Assembly (NCBI GenBank): GCA_041628615.1
Contig: JBFKOW010000077.1
Location: 1 to 15,771, forward strand
Direction: 5' to 3'
Length of the DNA stretch: 15,771 nt
DNA from: JAMWZF01 sp041628615
Lineage (GTDB): Bacteria > Pseudomonadota > Alphaproteobacteria > Rhodobacterales > Rhodobacteraceae
A model generated the notes under the pieces. That model searched no databases. It was not told the origin of the DNA and saw only the letters and a list, made by a program, of their open reading frames with translations. The translations under genes and the position numbers were made by a program. Each line of letters opens with the position of its first letter. Within the stretch, counting starts at the first letter, position 1. Of this stretch, positions 6,968 through 15,282 are shown piece after piece.

Positions 6968-7291
6968 TCAGGCGGCGCGCGCGGCTTCCTCGGCGGCGTG
7001 ACGACGCTCGCTCTCTTCCCGCGACAGCGCGACGGAGGTGCGCACGCCCTTCGCCACGAATTCCATCAGCCCCTTCACGACCCGCTCGTTGGGGTCGATC
7101 CCGGCGCAGGTCAGCACTTCGCGGCCGTCCCGCGAGCGCGCCCAGCGGGCGATCTGCTCGGGTCCGTTGCCGTACTTCTTGTCGTCGGCGATGGCATCGT
7201 CCAGTGCGGCCAGCACCACGGCAGCGAACAGCTTCCGCGCACGGTTGCCCTGTTCGTTGTTGAAAGCGGTGCTGTCGACGAAATCCTTCAT
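6968..7291 (-). CDS. DUF6280 family protein, function unknown
   Basis: A 107-residue soluble protein starting at ATG 7291 with AAAGGA just upstream. I recognise it as the small DUF6280 family, found mainly in Rhodobacteraceae and very highly conserved there (from memory). The core reads DSTAFNNEQGNRARKLFAAVVLAALDDAI, then KKYGNGPEQIARWARSRDGREVLTCAGIDPNERVVKGLMEFV, and a charged Ala/Glu/Arg C-terminal tail. There is no signal peptide, membrane segment or catalytic motif. The repeated polar helices and KYGNGPEQIARWARSRDG segment could form a small helical or nucleic-acid-binding fold, but this is speculation. It is monocistronic, with its own intrinsic terminator and a long structured upstream region, and is divergent from efp. 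Confidence 0.87.
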   Translation of the reverse strand: MKDFVDSTAFNNEQGNRARKLFAAVVLAALDDAIADDKKYGNGPEQIARWARSRDGREVLTCAGIDPNERVVKGLMEFVAKGVRTSVALSREESERRHAAEEAARAA

Positions 7292-7332
7292 GCGTCGTCC
7301 TTTGTTCTTTTTGCTCTTGCGGTTCAGGCGTG

Positions 7333-7348
7333 CGGGCGAATATGCCCG
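7333..7348 (-). promoter_or_regulatory. CGGGC/GCCCG inverted repeat upstream of the DUF6280 gene
   Basis: Five-bp arms 7333-7337 and 7344-7348 flank the AT-rich centre GAATAT, 42 bases before the DUF6280 start. It could be a protein-binding site or a leader hairpin. The signal is weak on its own. Confidence 0.3.
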
Positions 7349-7387
7349 TTTCACTCCGATTCGGGGGCTCTGTTTTGGAATGGCAGC

Positions 7388-7404
7388 CATGCGTCTGGCG
7401 CATG
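7388..7404. promoter_or_regulatory. CATGCG/CGCATG inverted repeat in the DUF6280-efp intergenic region
   Basis: Six-bp perfect arms at 7388-7393 and 7399-7404 surround a 5-base centre (TCTGG). A second small hairpin follows at 7412-7424 (GGGG, TTTTG loop, CCCC). Both lie in the 226-bp divergent gap and could act as operator or leader structure for either gene. Confidence 0.35.
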
Positions 7405-7433
7405 ACTGAGCGGGGTTTTGCCCCCATCCCGTG

Positions 7434-7465
7434 ATCTTGTCAGGGGGCATCTCGCAAGATATAGC
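7434..7465 (+). promoter_or_regulatory. Probable efp promoter with overlapping inverted repeat
   Basis: TTGTCA at 7437-7442, a 17-bp spacer, and TATAGC at 7460-7465 give a good sigma70-type promoter, with a predicted start near 7472 and a leader of about 46 bases. An inverted repeat ATCTTG (7434-7439) / CAAGAT (7455-7460) touches the -35 and the edge of the -10, so a bound dimer could block or modulate transcription. Confidence 0.6.
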
Positions 7466-7517
7466 CTCGGCCACCTTCAGATCAAGTTTTCGCCACAATT
7501 CCGACAACGAGGTTGTC

Positions 7518-8081
7518 ATGCCCAAGATCAACGGCAACGAAATCCGGCCTGGCAACGTGCTCGAACACGATGGCGGCCTCTGGGCAGCGGTCAAGGTGGA
7601 CCATGTGAAGCCCGGCAAGGGCGGCGCCTTCGCCCAGGTGGAACTGCGCAACCTGCGCACCGGGACCAAGCTGAACGAGCGTTTCCGGTCCGCCGACAAG
7701 GTCGAGCGGGTCCGCCTCGAACAGAAGGACCAGCAGTTCCTCTACGAAACCGACGGGATGCTGGTCTTCATGGACAGCGAGACCTACGAGCAGATCGAAC
7801 TGCCCGCCGAGATCCTTGGCGAGCGCCGTCCGTTCCTGCAGGACGGCATGATGGTGCACATCGAGTACTACGAGACCGAGGCGCTGAACGCCACGCTGCC
7901 GCAGAAGGTGATCTGCAAGGTGGTCGAGACCGAGCCGGTGGTGAAGGGCCAGACCGCCGCCAACTCGTTCAAGCCGGCGGTGCTCGACAACGGGGTGCGG
8001 GTGATGGTGCCGCCCTTCGTCGGGCCCGACGAGGATATCGTCGTGAACACCGAGACGATGGAATATTCCGAGCGCGCCTGA
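7518..8081 (+). CDS. efp: Translation elongation factor P
   Basis: A 187-residue protein, full family length. EF-P binds stalled ribosomes between the P and E sites and speeds peptide bonds at consecutive prolines. Its three beta-barrel domains are intact: a KOW-like domain I (residues 1-64), a central OB domain and a C-terminal OB domain ending DEDIVVNTETMEYSERA. The tip loop KPGKGGAF carries Lys34, the residue that EpmA beta-lysylates in bacteria using that pathway; the modification enzyme is not in this window. The ATG at 7518 is chosen because it begins the conserved MPKINGNEIRPG; the upstream signal ACGAGG is moderate. The gene stands alone, divergent from the DUF6280 gene and convergent with the kinase-like gene. 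Confidence 0.97.
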   Translation: MPKINGNEIRPGNVLEHDGGLWAAVKVDHVKPGKGGAFAQVELRNLRTGTKLNERFRSADKVERVRLEQKDQQFLYETDGMLVFMDSETYEQIELPAEILGERRPFLQDGMMVHIEYYETEALNATLPQKVICKVVETEPVVKGQTAANSFKPAVLDNGVRVMVPPFVGPDEDIVVNTETMEYSERA

Positions 8082-8092
8082 GCCCTTCCCTG

Positions 8093-8124
8093 CGCGGCGC
8101 CGGGGTCAGGCCCCCAGCGCCGCG
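8093..8124. terminator. Strong hairpin between convergent efp and kinase-like genes
   Basis: CGCGGCGC (8093-8100) pairs perfectly with GCGCCGCG (8117-8124). Inside, GGGG (8102-8105) pairs with CCCC (8111-8114) around a 5-base loop, with a small internal loop between. The structure covers the kinase-like gene's stop codon (8106-8108) and starts 11 bases after the efp stop. There is no T-run on either side. A bidirectional pause or 3'-end-stabilising role is plausible. Confidence 0.5.
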
Positions 8125-8849
8125 AGCCGCGCCTCGACCATCCCGCGATAGCCGCTTCCGAACAGCCTCAGGTGCACCAGCGCCGGCCAGAGCTGGTAGA
8201 CCGCGCGCCGGTCCCGCCAGCCCGCGTCCGGGGCCGGGTATCCGGGCAGGGCCTCGGCAGAGGGTCCGCCGAACAGCGCCAGCATCGCCAGGTCCACCTC
8301 GGCATCGCCGTGATAGCAGGCCGGGTCGATGAGATGCGGCCGCCCGCCGGACCACAGCACGTTGCCGGGCCACAGGTCGCCATGCAGCAGGGCGGGGGCG
8401 GGCCGCTGCGGCAGCAGGTCGGACAGCCGCGCCGCGACGGTCTCGATCCGGCGGGCGATGTCGGCGGGCAGGGCGGCCGGGTCGGCCATCAGCCGCCGCT
8501 CGGCCCAGAAGGCGGGCCAGTCGGGCAGGGCCCCGTTGGGGATGGGGACCGGGCCGAAGGCGTGATCCTCCGGCCAGCCGTAGGTCGCGCCCCGCGCCCG
8601 GTGCAGCCTGGCGAGCGCCGTCCCGAGCGCCTTCGCGCCGCCGGGGGTGCCCTCGGCGAGCCAGGCGAGGAACAGCACCTCCGCGTCGAGCCCCAGAACC
8701 TCGGGGGCCGGGGCGCCGGCGGCCCGGATCGCCTCCAGCATCCGCGCCTCCCGCGCCACCATCGGTCCGGTCTTGGCGACCACCGGCGGGCCGGCGTCGA
8801 AGTCGAGCCTCAGAACCGTCGACAGGTCGCCGCCATGCAGCCTGCGCAT
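8106..8849 (-). CDS. Fructosamine kinase family protein; N-terminus probably begins upstream of the first canonical start
   Basis: From ATG 8849 the protein is 247 residues. The fructosamine kinase/APH fold is clear: a Gly-rich HGGDLSTVLRLD (5-16), VVAK with the ATP-binding Lys26, the catalytic loop HGDLWPGN (156-163, Asp158) and LIDPACYHGDAEVDLAM with metal-binding Asp175. The family phosphorylates ketosamines on glycated proteins or small molecules, leading to their breakdown. Relatives have about 25 residues before the Gly-rich loop, whereas this start gives only five. The same frame upstream continues plausibly (IRTLAAAAERRLGRKPTT) but contains no ATG, GTG or TTG; a CTG at 8906-8904, just past the ygfZ stop, would add 19 residues. 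It is the last gene of the ABC exporter-ygfZ-kinase unit, so translation may be coupled to ygfZ. Confidence 0.85.
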   Translation of the reverse strand: MRRLHGGDLSTVLRLDFDAGPPVVAKTGPMVAREARMLEAIRAAGAPAPEVLGLDAEVLFLAWLAEGTPGGAKALGTALARLHRARGATYGWPEDHAFGPVPIPNGALPDWPAFWAERRLMADPAALPADIARRIETVAARLSDLLPQRPAPALLHGDLWPGNVLWSGGRPHLIDPACYHGDAEVDLAMLALFGGPSAEALPGYPAPDAGWRDRRAVYQLWPALVHLRLFGSGYRGMVEARLAALGA

Positions 8850-8913
8850 GGTGGTCGGCTTGCGGCCAAGGCGCCGCTCCGCCGCCGCGGCAAGCGTGCG
8901 GATCAGGCCGGCG

Positions 8914-9639
8914 TCAGGGATAGGTGACCGCCGCCGCGCCGGCCCGCATCTCGCCCACGGCCCGATCGAACCGCAACTGCGCGATGCCCTGGCCGCCGTA
9001 CTGGGTAAAGAGGGTGCCGACCGGCTTGCCGTCGGCGGTCTCGATCGCCGTGCCGACCGGGGCCGCGCCGTCGACGCGGACGGTGGCGAGCCCCTTGCGC
9101 AACTCGGTCTTGTGCTTCATCCGCGCCACGATTTCCTGCCCGACGAAACAGCCCTTGGTGAAATCGACGCCGTGCAGGCGCTCGAAGCCGGCTTCGAGGA
9201 TGTAGGTGTCGGGGGTCAGCTCGATCCCGGTTTCCGGGATGCAGCGGGCGACACGGATCGCGGTCATGTCGGCGATGTCCCCGGTGTCGCCGTAGAGCCG
9301 CCAGCCGAGATCGGGATGCCGGGGATCTGGCAGCGCCCCGTCCGGCGCCGCGCCGGTCCCGGTGCGGACCTTGCGGCCATCCTCGGCGATGTCGATCCTG
9401 GCCCGCAGCCGGTACATGGTCAGCCGCTGGGCGAGGGCCGGCGCGTGGCTTTCCGCGACATCGAGCAGAAGCGCGCCGGGTTCGGCGAGCATCAGGAAAT
9501 CGGCGATGAACTTGCCCTGCGGCGTCAGCAGGGCGGCGTAACGCAACCCGTCCCCCGGCGCCGGCACCCGGTTGGTGACCAGGCCGTCGAGGAAGTCGGG
9601 GGCGGCGTCGCCGGAGAGGCGGATCAGGGTGCGGGTCAT
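8914..9639 (-). CDS. ygfZ: YgfZ/GcvT-domain folate-binding protein
   Basis: A 241-residue cytosolic protein related to GcvT and mitochondrial Iba57. It supports tetrahydrofolate-dependent assembly or repair of iron-sulfur clusters, for example in radical-SAM enzymes. The diagnostic signature KGCFVGQE is at residues 162-169 with the key Cys164. N-terminal FLDGLVTNRV and RYAALLTPQGKFIADFLM match the family start, and the C-terminal part (GLATVRVDGAAPVGTAI onwards) the GcvT beta-barrel. The ATG at 9639 follows the ABC exporter stop by nine bases and has AGGGA six bases upstream, so the two genes are almost certainly cotranscribed. The kinase-like frame begins at or just after its stop. Confidence 0.94.
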   Translation of the reverse strand: MTRTLIRLSGDAAPDFLDGLVTNRVPAPGDGLRYAALLTPQGKFIADFLMLAEPGALLLDVAESHAPALAQRLTMYRLRARIDIAEDGRKVRTGTGAAPDGALPDPRHPDLGWRLYGDTGDIADMTAIRVARCIPETGIELTPDTYILEAGFERLHGVDFTKGCFVGQEIVARMKHKTELRKGLATVRVDGAAPVGTAIETADGKPVGTLFTQYGGQGIAQLRFDRAVGEMRAGAAAVTYP

Positions 9640-9648
9640 GTCCCTGAT

Positions 9649-11469
<1,821 letters not shown>

Positions 11470-11509
11470 GACCTCACGGTCTATGGGCGAAAGGCCGGTC
11501 GGGGGCAAG

Positions 11510-11537
11510 TTGACGCCGCGCCGCCGGCAGCTAGTGT
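11510..11537 (+). promoter_or_regulatory. Probable promoter of the class V aminotransferase gene
   Basis: TTGACG at 11510-11515 (five of six -35 matches), a 16-bp spacer and TAGTGT at 11532-11537 precede the gene start by 28 bases. The -10 match is modest. The 96-bp divergent gap must also hold the promoter of the ABC exporter unit, which I cannot place. Confidence 0.45.
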
Positions 11538-11565
11538 CGCGCACACGACCCTTCCGGAGAATTCG

Positions 11566-12768
11566 ATGACCTTTGCCAACGGCCGCCCCTACCTCGCGAT
11601 TCCCGGTCCCTCGGTGATGCCCGACCGGGTGCTGCGGGCGATGCACCGGGGGGCACCGAACATCTACACCGGCGACCTGATCGAGATGACCCGCGGGCTG
11701 ATTCCCGATCTGAAGGCGGTGGCCCGAACCGCCGGCGAGGTGGCGATCTACATCGGCAACGGCCATGCCGCCTGGGAGGCGGCGCTGGCCAACGTGCTCA
11801 GCCCCGGCGACACCGTGCTGGTGCTGGGCACCGGCCGGTTCTGCCACGGCTGGGGCGAGATGGCCGAGGGGCTGGGCGTCAGCGTCGAGACGCTGGATTT
11901 CGGCGACCGCGCGGCGATCGGGCTGGACCGGGTCGAGGAGGTGCTGGCCGCCGACCGGGACGGCCGGATCAAGGCGGTGCTGGCGGTGTTCGTCGACACT
12001 TCGTCCTCGGTGAAGAACGACATCGCCGGGGTCCGGGCGGTGCTTGACCGGCTGGGCCATCCGGCGCTGTTCATGGTCGACTGCATCGCGTCGCTCGGCT
12101 GCGACCGGTTCGAGATGGACGCCTGGGGCGCCGACGTCATGGTCGCGGCCTGCCAGAAGGGCCTGATGACCCCGCCGGGCATGTCCTTCGTGTGGTTCAC
12201 CGCCCGGGCCGCGGTGGCGCGCGAGACGGCGCGCTGCGTGACCCGCTACTGGGACTGGAAACCGCGGGTCGAGGCCGATGAATACTGGCGCTACTTCGAC
12301 GGCACCGCCCCGACCCATCACCTCTACGGCTTGCGCGCGGCCCTCGACATGATCGCCGAGGAGGGCCTGCCGGCGATCTGGGCCCGTCACGAGGGTCTGG
12401 CGCGGGCGATCTGGGCGGCGCTCGACGCCTGGGCGCAGGGCGGGCCGCTGCGCCCGAACATCGCCGATCCCGCGCTGCGCAGCCACGCGGTGACCAGCGT
12501 CGAGGCGGGCTCGCCCAACGGTCTGGCGCTGCAGGACTGGTGCCGGGACCGGGCCGGGCTGACGCTCGGCATCGGCCTCGGCCGGACCCCGGCCGACGCG
12601 TTCTTCCGGATCGGGCACATGGGCCACGTCAACGCGCACATGGTTCTCGGGGCGCTGGCGGTGATCGATGCCGGGCTGAAGGCGCTGGCCATCCCGCACG
12701 GGCGCGGCGCGCTCGAGGCGGCCAGTCAGGTCATCGCCGACCGCGCCGCCACCACGGCGTCGCCCTGA
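11566..12768 (+). CDS. Class V aminotransferase, serine-glyoxylate/alanine-glyoxylate type
   Basis: A 400-residue PLP enzyme of fold type I. Family marks are the N-terminal PGPSVMPDRVLRAM (13-26), IGNGHAAWEAAL (63-74), the VDCIASLGC segment with Asp172 contacting the pyridine nitrogen, the Schiff-base Lys198 in ACQKGLMTPPG, and a C-terminal FRIGHMGHVN typical of serine-glyoxylate and alanine-glyoxylate aminotransferases. The expected reaction is amino transfer from serine (or alanine) to glyoxylate, in C1/glyoxylate metabolism; the true donor is unproven and no serine-cycle genes are nearby. ATG 11566 has GGAGA seven bases upstream. Its last 38 bases overlap the end of the phosphatase gene on the other strand. 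Confidence 0.9.
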   Translation: MTFANGRPYLAIPGPSVMPDRVLRAMHRGAPNIYTGDLIEMTRGLIPDLKAVARTAGEVAIYIGNGHAAWEAALANVLSPGDTVLVLGTGRFCHGWGEMAEGLGVSVETLDFGDRAAIGLDRVEEVLAADRDGRIKAVLAVFVDTSSSVKNDIAGVRAVLDRLGHPALFMVDCIASLGCDRFEMDAWGADVMVAACQKGLMTPPGMSFVWFTARAAVARETARCVTRYWDWKPRVEADEYWRYFDGTAPTHHLYGLRAALDMIAEEGLPAIWARHEGLARAIWAALDAWAQGGPLRPNIADPALRSHAVTSVEAGSPNGLALQDWCRDRAGLTLGIGLGRTPADAFFRIGHMGHVNAHMVLGALAVIDAGLKALAIPHGRGALEAASQVIADRAATTASP

Positions 12769-13444
12769 ACTCGGCGGTGAGCGCGGCGGGGTCGTAGACC
12801 TCGGCCAGCCAGCGGCGCAGGTCCATGTCGGCCGCCTCGCCGGTGCGGGCATAGGCGTTCAGCATGTGGTCGAGCACCCCGGTCGAGGTGCGGCGCGAAT
12901 GCAGGTAGCGCCACGACAGCTGGTCGCGCACCTCGTCGACGCTGCGGCCCTCGCAATGGATCAGGTAGAAGGCGGCGGCGAGTCCGGTCCGGTCGGCGCC
13001 GGACTTGCAGTGGAACACGAAGGGCCGCCGCACCGTCTCGAACAGGTCCAGCAGTTCCAGGTAGTTCTCGGCCGGCTTCAGCTTGCGCGCCGACAGCCGG
13101 GCGGTGTGCAGCCGCAGGCCCAGCGTCTCGCAGGCCTCGATCTGGAACGCCCGGACCGCGGTGACGCTGTGGCCGCGGAGCGAGACCACATCCTCGATCC
13201 CCATCGCCCTGAACGCCGCGAGCCGCCGCGCATCCGGCTGGTTGGCGCGGTAGACGCCCGGCGCGACCTCGTGGAAATTGTGCCAGAACGTGCGCAGGAA
13301 GGCATGGTCGAGCAGCTGCATCGCCCAGAACGCCCGCCGCCGTCCGCGCGGCGTCGACAGGTCGTTGCCGAGCCAGACCCGCAGGCGGTGTTCGAGCTTG
13401 AACCGTTTCTCGGGATTGACGGCGAGGGGAGGGCGGTCGGTCAT
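12731..13444 (-). CDS. Tyrosine/dual-specificity protein phosphatase
   Basis: A 237-residue protein with the Cys-based phosphatase loop HCKSGADRTG: nucleophile Cys146 and phosphate-binding Arg152 (C-x5-R), following FVFHCKSG on the central strand. Upstream, VAPGVYRANQPDARRLAAFRAMGIEDVVSLRG (about 60-91) is the typical N-terminal strand-helix unit of bacterial DSP/PTP enzymes. I cannot place a clear general-acid Asp in the expected WPD-like loop; the matching region reads LSARKLKPAENY. Activity towards phosphotyrosine, phosphoinositide or another phosphate is therefore open. No signal peptide or membrane segment is visible. The ATG at 13444 is preferred over one at 13546, whose leader looks non-coding. 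It follows the 63-residue membrane-protein gene by 58 bp and overlaps the convergent aminotransferase gene by 38 bp. Confidence 0.87.
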   Translation of the reverse strand: MTDRPPLAVNPEKRFKLEHRLRVWLGNDLSTPRGRRRAFWAMQLLDHAFLRTFWHNFHEVAPGVYRANQPDARRLAAFRAMGIEDVVSLRGHSVTAVRAFQIEACETLGLRLHTARLSARKLKPAENYLELLDLFETVRRPFVFHCKSGADRTGLAAAFYLIHCEGRSVDEVRDQLSWRYLHSRRTSTGVLDHMLNAYARTGEAADMDLRRWLAEVYDPAALTAEFRATPWWRRGRR

Positions 13445-13502
13445 GCCCCGGGCAGGTAAGGGCGCCCCGCCCGGATGGCAAGTCGGCGGCTTGATCCGGC
13501 GC

Positions 13503-13694
13503 TCAGATGCGGCTGTGGCGGAGCCGTGGCAGGCAGCGGATGGCAAGGTCCACCATCATCGCCGAGATCAGCACCCCGGCCATGCCGAACACCGCGCCGA
13601 TGGTGAAGAACCCCATGAAGAGGATCGCCCCCGCCGTGGTCAGGAAGGCATTGGTGTAATCCTCGACCCGTCCGATCCGGTTGTCCTGTTCCAT
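13503..13694 (-). CDS. Small membrane protein of 63 residues, function unknown
   Basis: The start at ATG 13694 is chosen because GAGG lies five bases upstream; the earlier ATG at 13718 has no ribosome binding site. Residues 1-15 are polar (MEQDNRIGRVEDYTN). Residues 16-52 are almost entirely hydrophobic (AFLTTAGAILFMGFFTIGAVFGMAGVLISAMMVDLAI), long enough for two short membrane helices joined by a Gly-Met turn. A basic tail (RCLPRLRHSRI) probably stays in the cytoplasm. I do not recognise a named family. It sits between the HisC-like and phosphatase genes on the same strand, and a palindrome at 13741-13753 lies 47 bases upstream. Confidence 0.72.
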   Translation of the reverse strand: MEQDNRIGRVEDYTNAFLTTAGAILFMGFFTIGAVFGMAGVLISAMMVDLAIRCLPRLRHSRI

Positions 13695-13740
13695 AACGAC
13701 CTCGTCACCTCTCTGCATGAGCCGAGGCTAGCCGCAGATT

Positions 13741-13753
13741 GGTGAATTTCACC
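13741..13753. promoter_or_regulatory. Operator-like palindrome GGTGAA-N-TTCACC
   Basis: A perfect 6-bp inverted repeat with a one-base centre, inside an unusually AT-rich patch (13736-13762) of the 84-bp gap between the HisC-like stop and the small membrane-protein start. The symmetric form and AT content suggest a binding site for a dimeric regulator controlling the small membrane-protein gene and the downstream phosphatase. Its reading as a terminator is weak, because neither side has a GC-rich stem followed by a T-run. Confidence 0.5.
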
Positions 13754-13778
13754 TAAATTTTCCGTGCCGCCTGTTCCG

Positions 13779-14885
13779 TCAGCCCCGCGCCTCGGCAAGG
13801 GCCTCGGGAAACGCCTGTGCCAGCAGGTCGAGATCGGCCGCGCCGCCGCAGGAAATCCGGATGCAGCGGTCGAGCGGAGCGACGCCGGGCATCCGCACGA
13901 AGATCCCGCGATTGAGCAGTCCGTTCAGGACCTTGCGGGCCAGCGCGCCGTCGCCGCCGCAGTCGATGGCGACGAAATTGGTGGCCGAGGGCAGGGCCTT
14001 GAGCCCGGCCTGCGCGGCGATCGCGGTGATCCGGTCGCGGGCCGCGCCCACCCTTGCGCGGACCTCCGCCAGCCAGTCCTGGTCGGCCAGCGCCGCCAGT
14101 GCCCCGGCCTGCCCGATCCGGGTCATGCCGAAGTGATTCCGCACCCGGTCGAAGGCCGCGATCAGGTCGGCCGGCCCGACGGCGTAGCCGACCCGCACCC
14201 CGGCGAGCCCGTAGGCCTTGGAAAAGGTGCGCATCCGGATCACCCGGGTGTCCGCGGGATCGAGCGGCGGCGCGGTTCCCTCCGGCGCGGTGTCGACATA
14301 GGCCTCGTCGAGCACCAGGAGGCTGCCCTCGGGCACCGCCCGGATCGCCCGGGCCACGGTGTCGGCGCCATGCCAGGTGCCCATCGGGTTGTCCGGATTG
14401 GCGAGGTAGATCAGCCGCGCGCCGACCTCCCGCGCCCTGGCCACGAGCCGCTCCGGGTCCTCGTGGTCGGCGCTGTAGGGCACGGCGTGCAGCGCGCCGC
14501 CGAAGCCTGCGACGTGGTAGTTGAAGGTGGGATAGGCCCCGGCGGAGGTCACCACCGGGGTGCCGGGGCCGACGGTGAGCCGCACCAGCAGGCCCAGCAG
14601 CCCGTCGATCCCCTCGCCGACCATGACATGGAGCGGGTCGATGCCGTGATGGGCGGCCAGCGCGGTCCGCAGGTCGTGGGCCTCCGGATCGGCGTATTTC
14701 CAGCTTTCGGCGGCGGCGGCGCGCATCGCGTCGATGGCCTTCGGCGACGGGCCGAAGACGGATTCGTTGGCGCCGAGCCTGGCCCGGAACGGCTGGCCCG
14801 CGGCGCGCTCCTGCGCTTCGGGCCCGACGAAGGGCACGGTGGCGGGCAGGCCGGCGGCAAGCGGGGTGAGGCGGGGGTCCGTCAT
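13779..14885 (-). CDS. HisC-like class I/II PLP aminotransferase
   Basis: A 368-residue fold-type-I enzyme. Visible marks are RLGANESVFGPSPKAID (36-52), the NPDNPMGT cofactor motif (163-170), LDEAYVD with Asp193, the Schiff-base Lys223 in TFSKAYGLAGVRVGY with Arg231, and a C-terminal RISCG that would bind the substrate carboxylate or phosphate end. It belongs with histidinol-phosphate and aromatic amino-acid aminotransferases. No his genes lie nearby, and Rhodobacteraceae usually carry a separate hisC, so a broad or different substrate is likely. ATG 14885 has no clear Shine-Dalgarno; the gene starts 35 bp after the DUF1992 stop and may be translated by coupling or from a weak site. Confidence 0.87.
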   Translation of the reverse strand: MTDPRLTPLAAGLPATVPFVGPEAQERAAGQPFRARLGANESVFGPSPKAIDAMRAAAAESWKYADPEAHDLRTALAAHHGIDPLHVMVGEGIDGLLGLLVRLTVGPGTPVVTSAGAYPTFNYHVAGFGGALHAVPYSADHEDPERLVARAREVGARLIYLANPDNPMGTWHGADTVARAIRAVPEGSLLVLDEAYVDTAPEGTAPPLDPADTRVIRMRTFSKAYGLAGVRVGYAVGPADLIAAFDRVRNHFGMTRIGQAGALAALADQDWLAEVRARVGAARDRITAIAAQAGLKALPSATNFVAIDCGGDGALARKVLNGLLNRGIFVRMPGVAPLDRCIRISCGGAADLDLLAQAFPEALAEARG

Positions 14886-14920
14886 GGCGCGACTATGGCA
14901 CGGGCGGCGGAACTGGCAAG

Positions 14921-15256
14921 TCAGCCCGACAGGAACCGGCGCGGTGCCTCCACCGCGATGTCGTAGGCCAGTTCGGCGCTGGCGATGCGCGCCATCGCCG
15001 CCCTCCGGTCGGCCTCGGTCCGGGATCCGGCATGGGCCGCGCGGGCGGCGTCGAGCGCCTTGCGCAGGCGGATGTCCTCGTGAAGGGCGCCGGCCTCGGC
15101 CATCATCCGGTCGCCGACGCGGGTGCCGATATCGAGACGGGCCTCGCCCGAGCGGTCGGGAAGCGGCTTTCCTTCGCCCGCGAGGCCTTCGAACCGGCCC
15201 TCGGCGGCGGTCTTGGCGATCCGGCGTTCGGCGAGACTGCGGCACCGGTCGGTCAT
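14921..15256 (-). CDS. DUF1992 (DnaJC28-like) family protein
   Basis: A 111-residue protein with the DUF1992 core near the N-terminus: AERRIAKTAAEGRFEGLAGEGKPLPD (9-34), the G-x-G-K-P-L motif being diagnostic, followed by charged helices (MMAEAGALHEDIRLRKALDAARAAHAG). Family members are homologous to the conserved region of DnaJ subfamily C member 28, but this protein has no J domain and its role is unknown. ATG 15256 matches the family start; a GTG at 15304 would begin inside the palindromic repeat and add an unlikely 16-residue leader. It is cotranscribed in orientation with valS upstream and the HisC-like gene downstream. Confidence 0.83.
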   Translation of the reverse strand: MTDRCRSLAERRIAKTAAEGRFEGLAGEGKPLPDRSGEARLDIGTRVGDRMMAEAGALHEDIRLRKALDAARAAHAGSRTEADRRAAMARIASAELAYDIAVEAPRRFLSG

Positions 15257-15282
15257 GCGCGCTGGGAGGACCTGCGGGGGCC

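Noticed and set aside
13445..13546. Earlier ATG for the phosphatase at 13546
   Set aside because: The leader would overlap the end of the membrane-protein gene and is Pro/Ala/His-rich without family similarity.
13695..13718. Earlier ATG for the 63-residue membrane protein
   Set aside because: No ribosome binding site precedes it, while GAGG sits correctly before ATG 13694.
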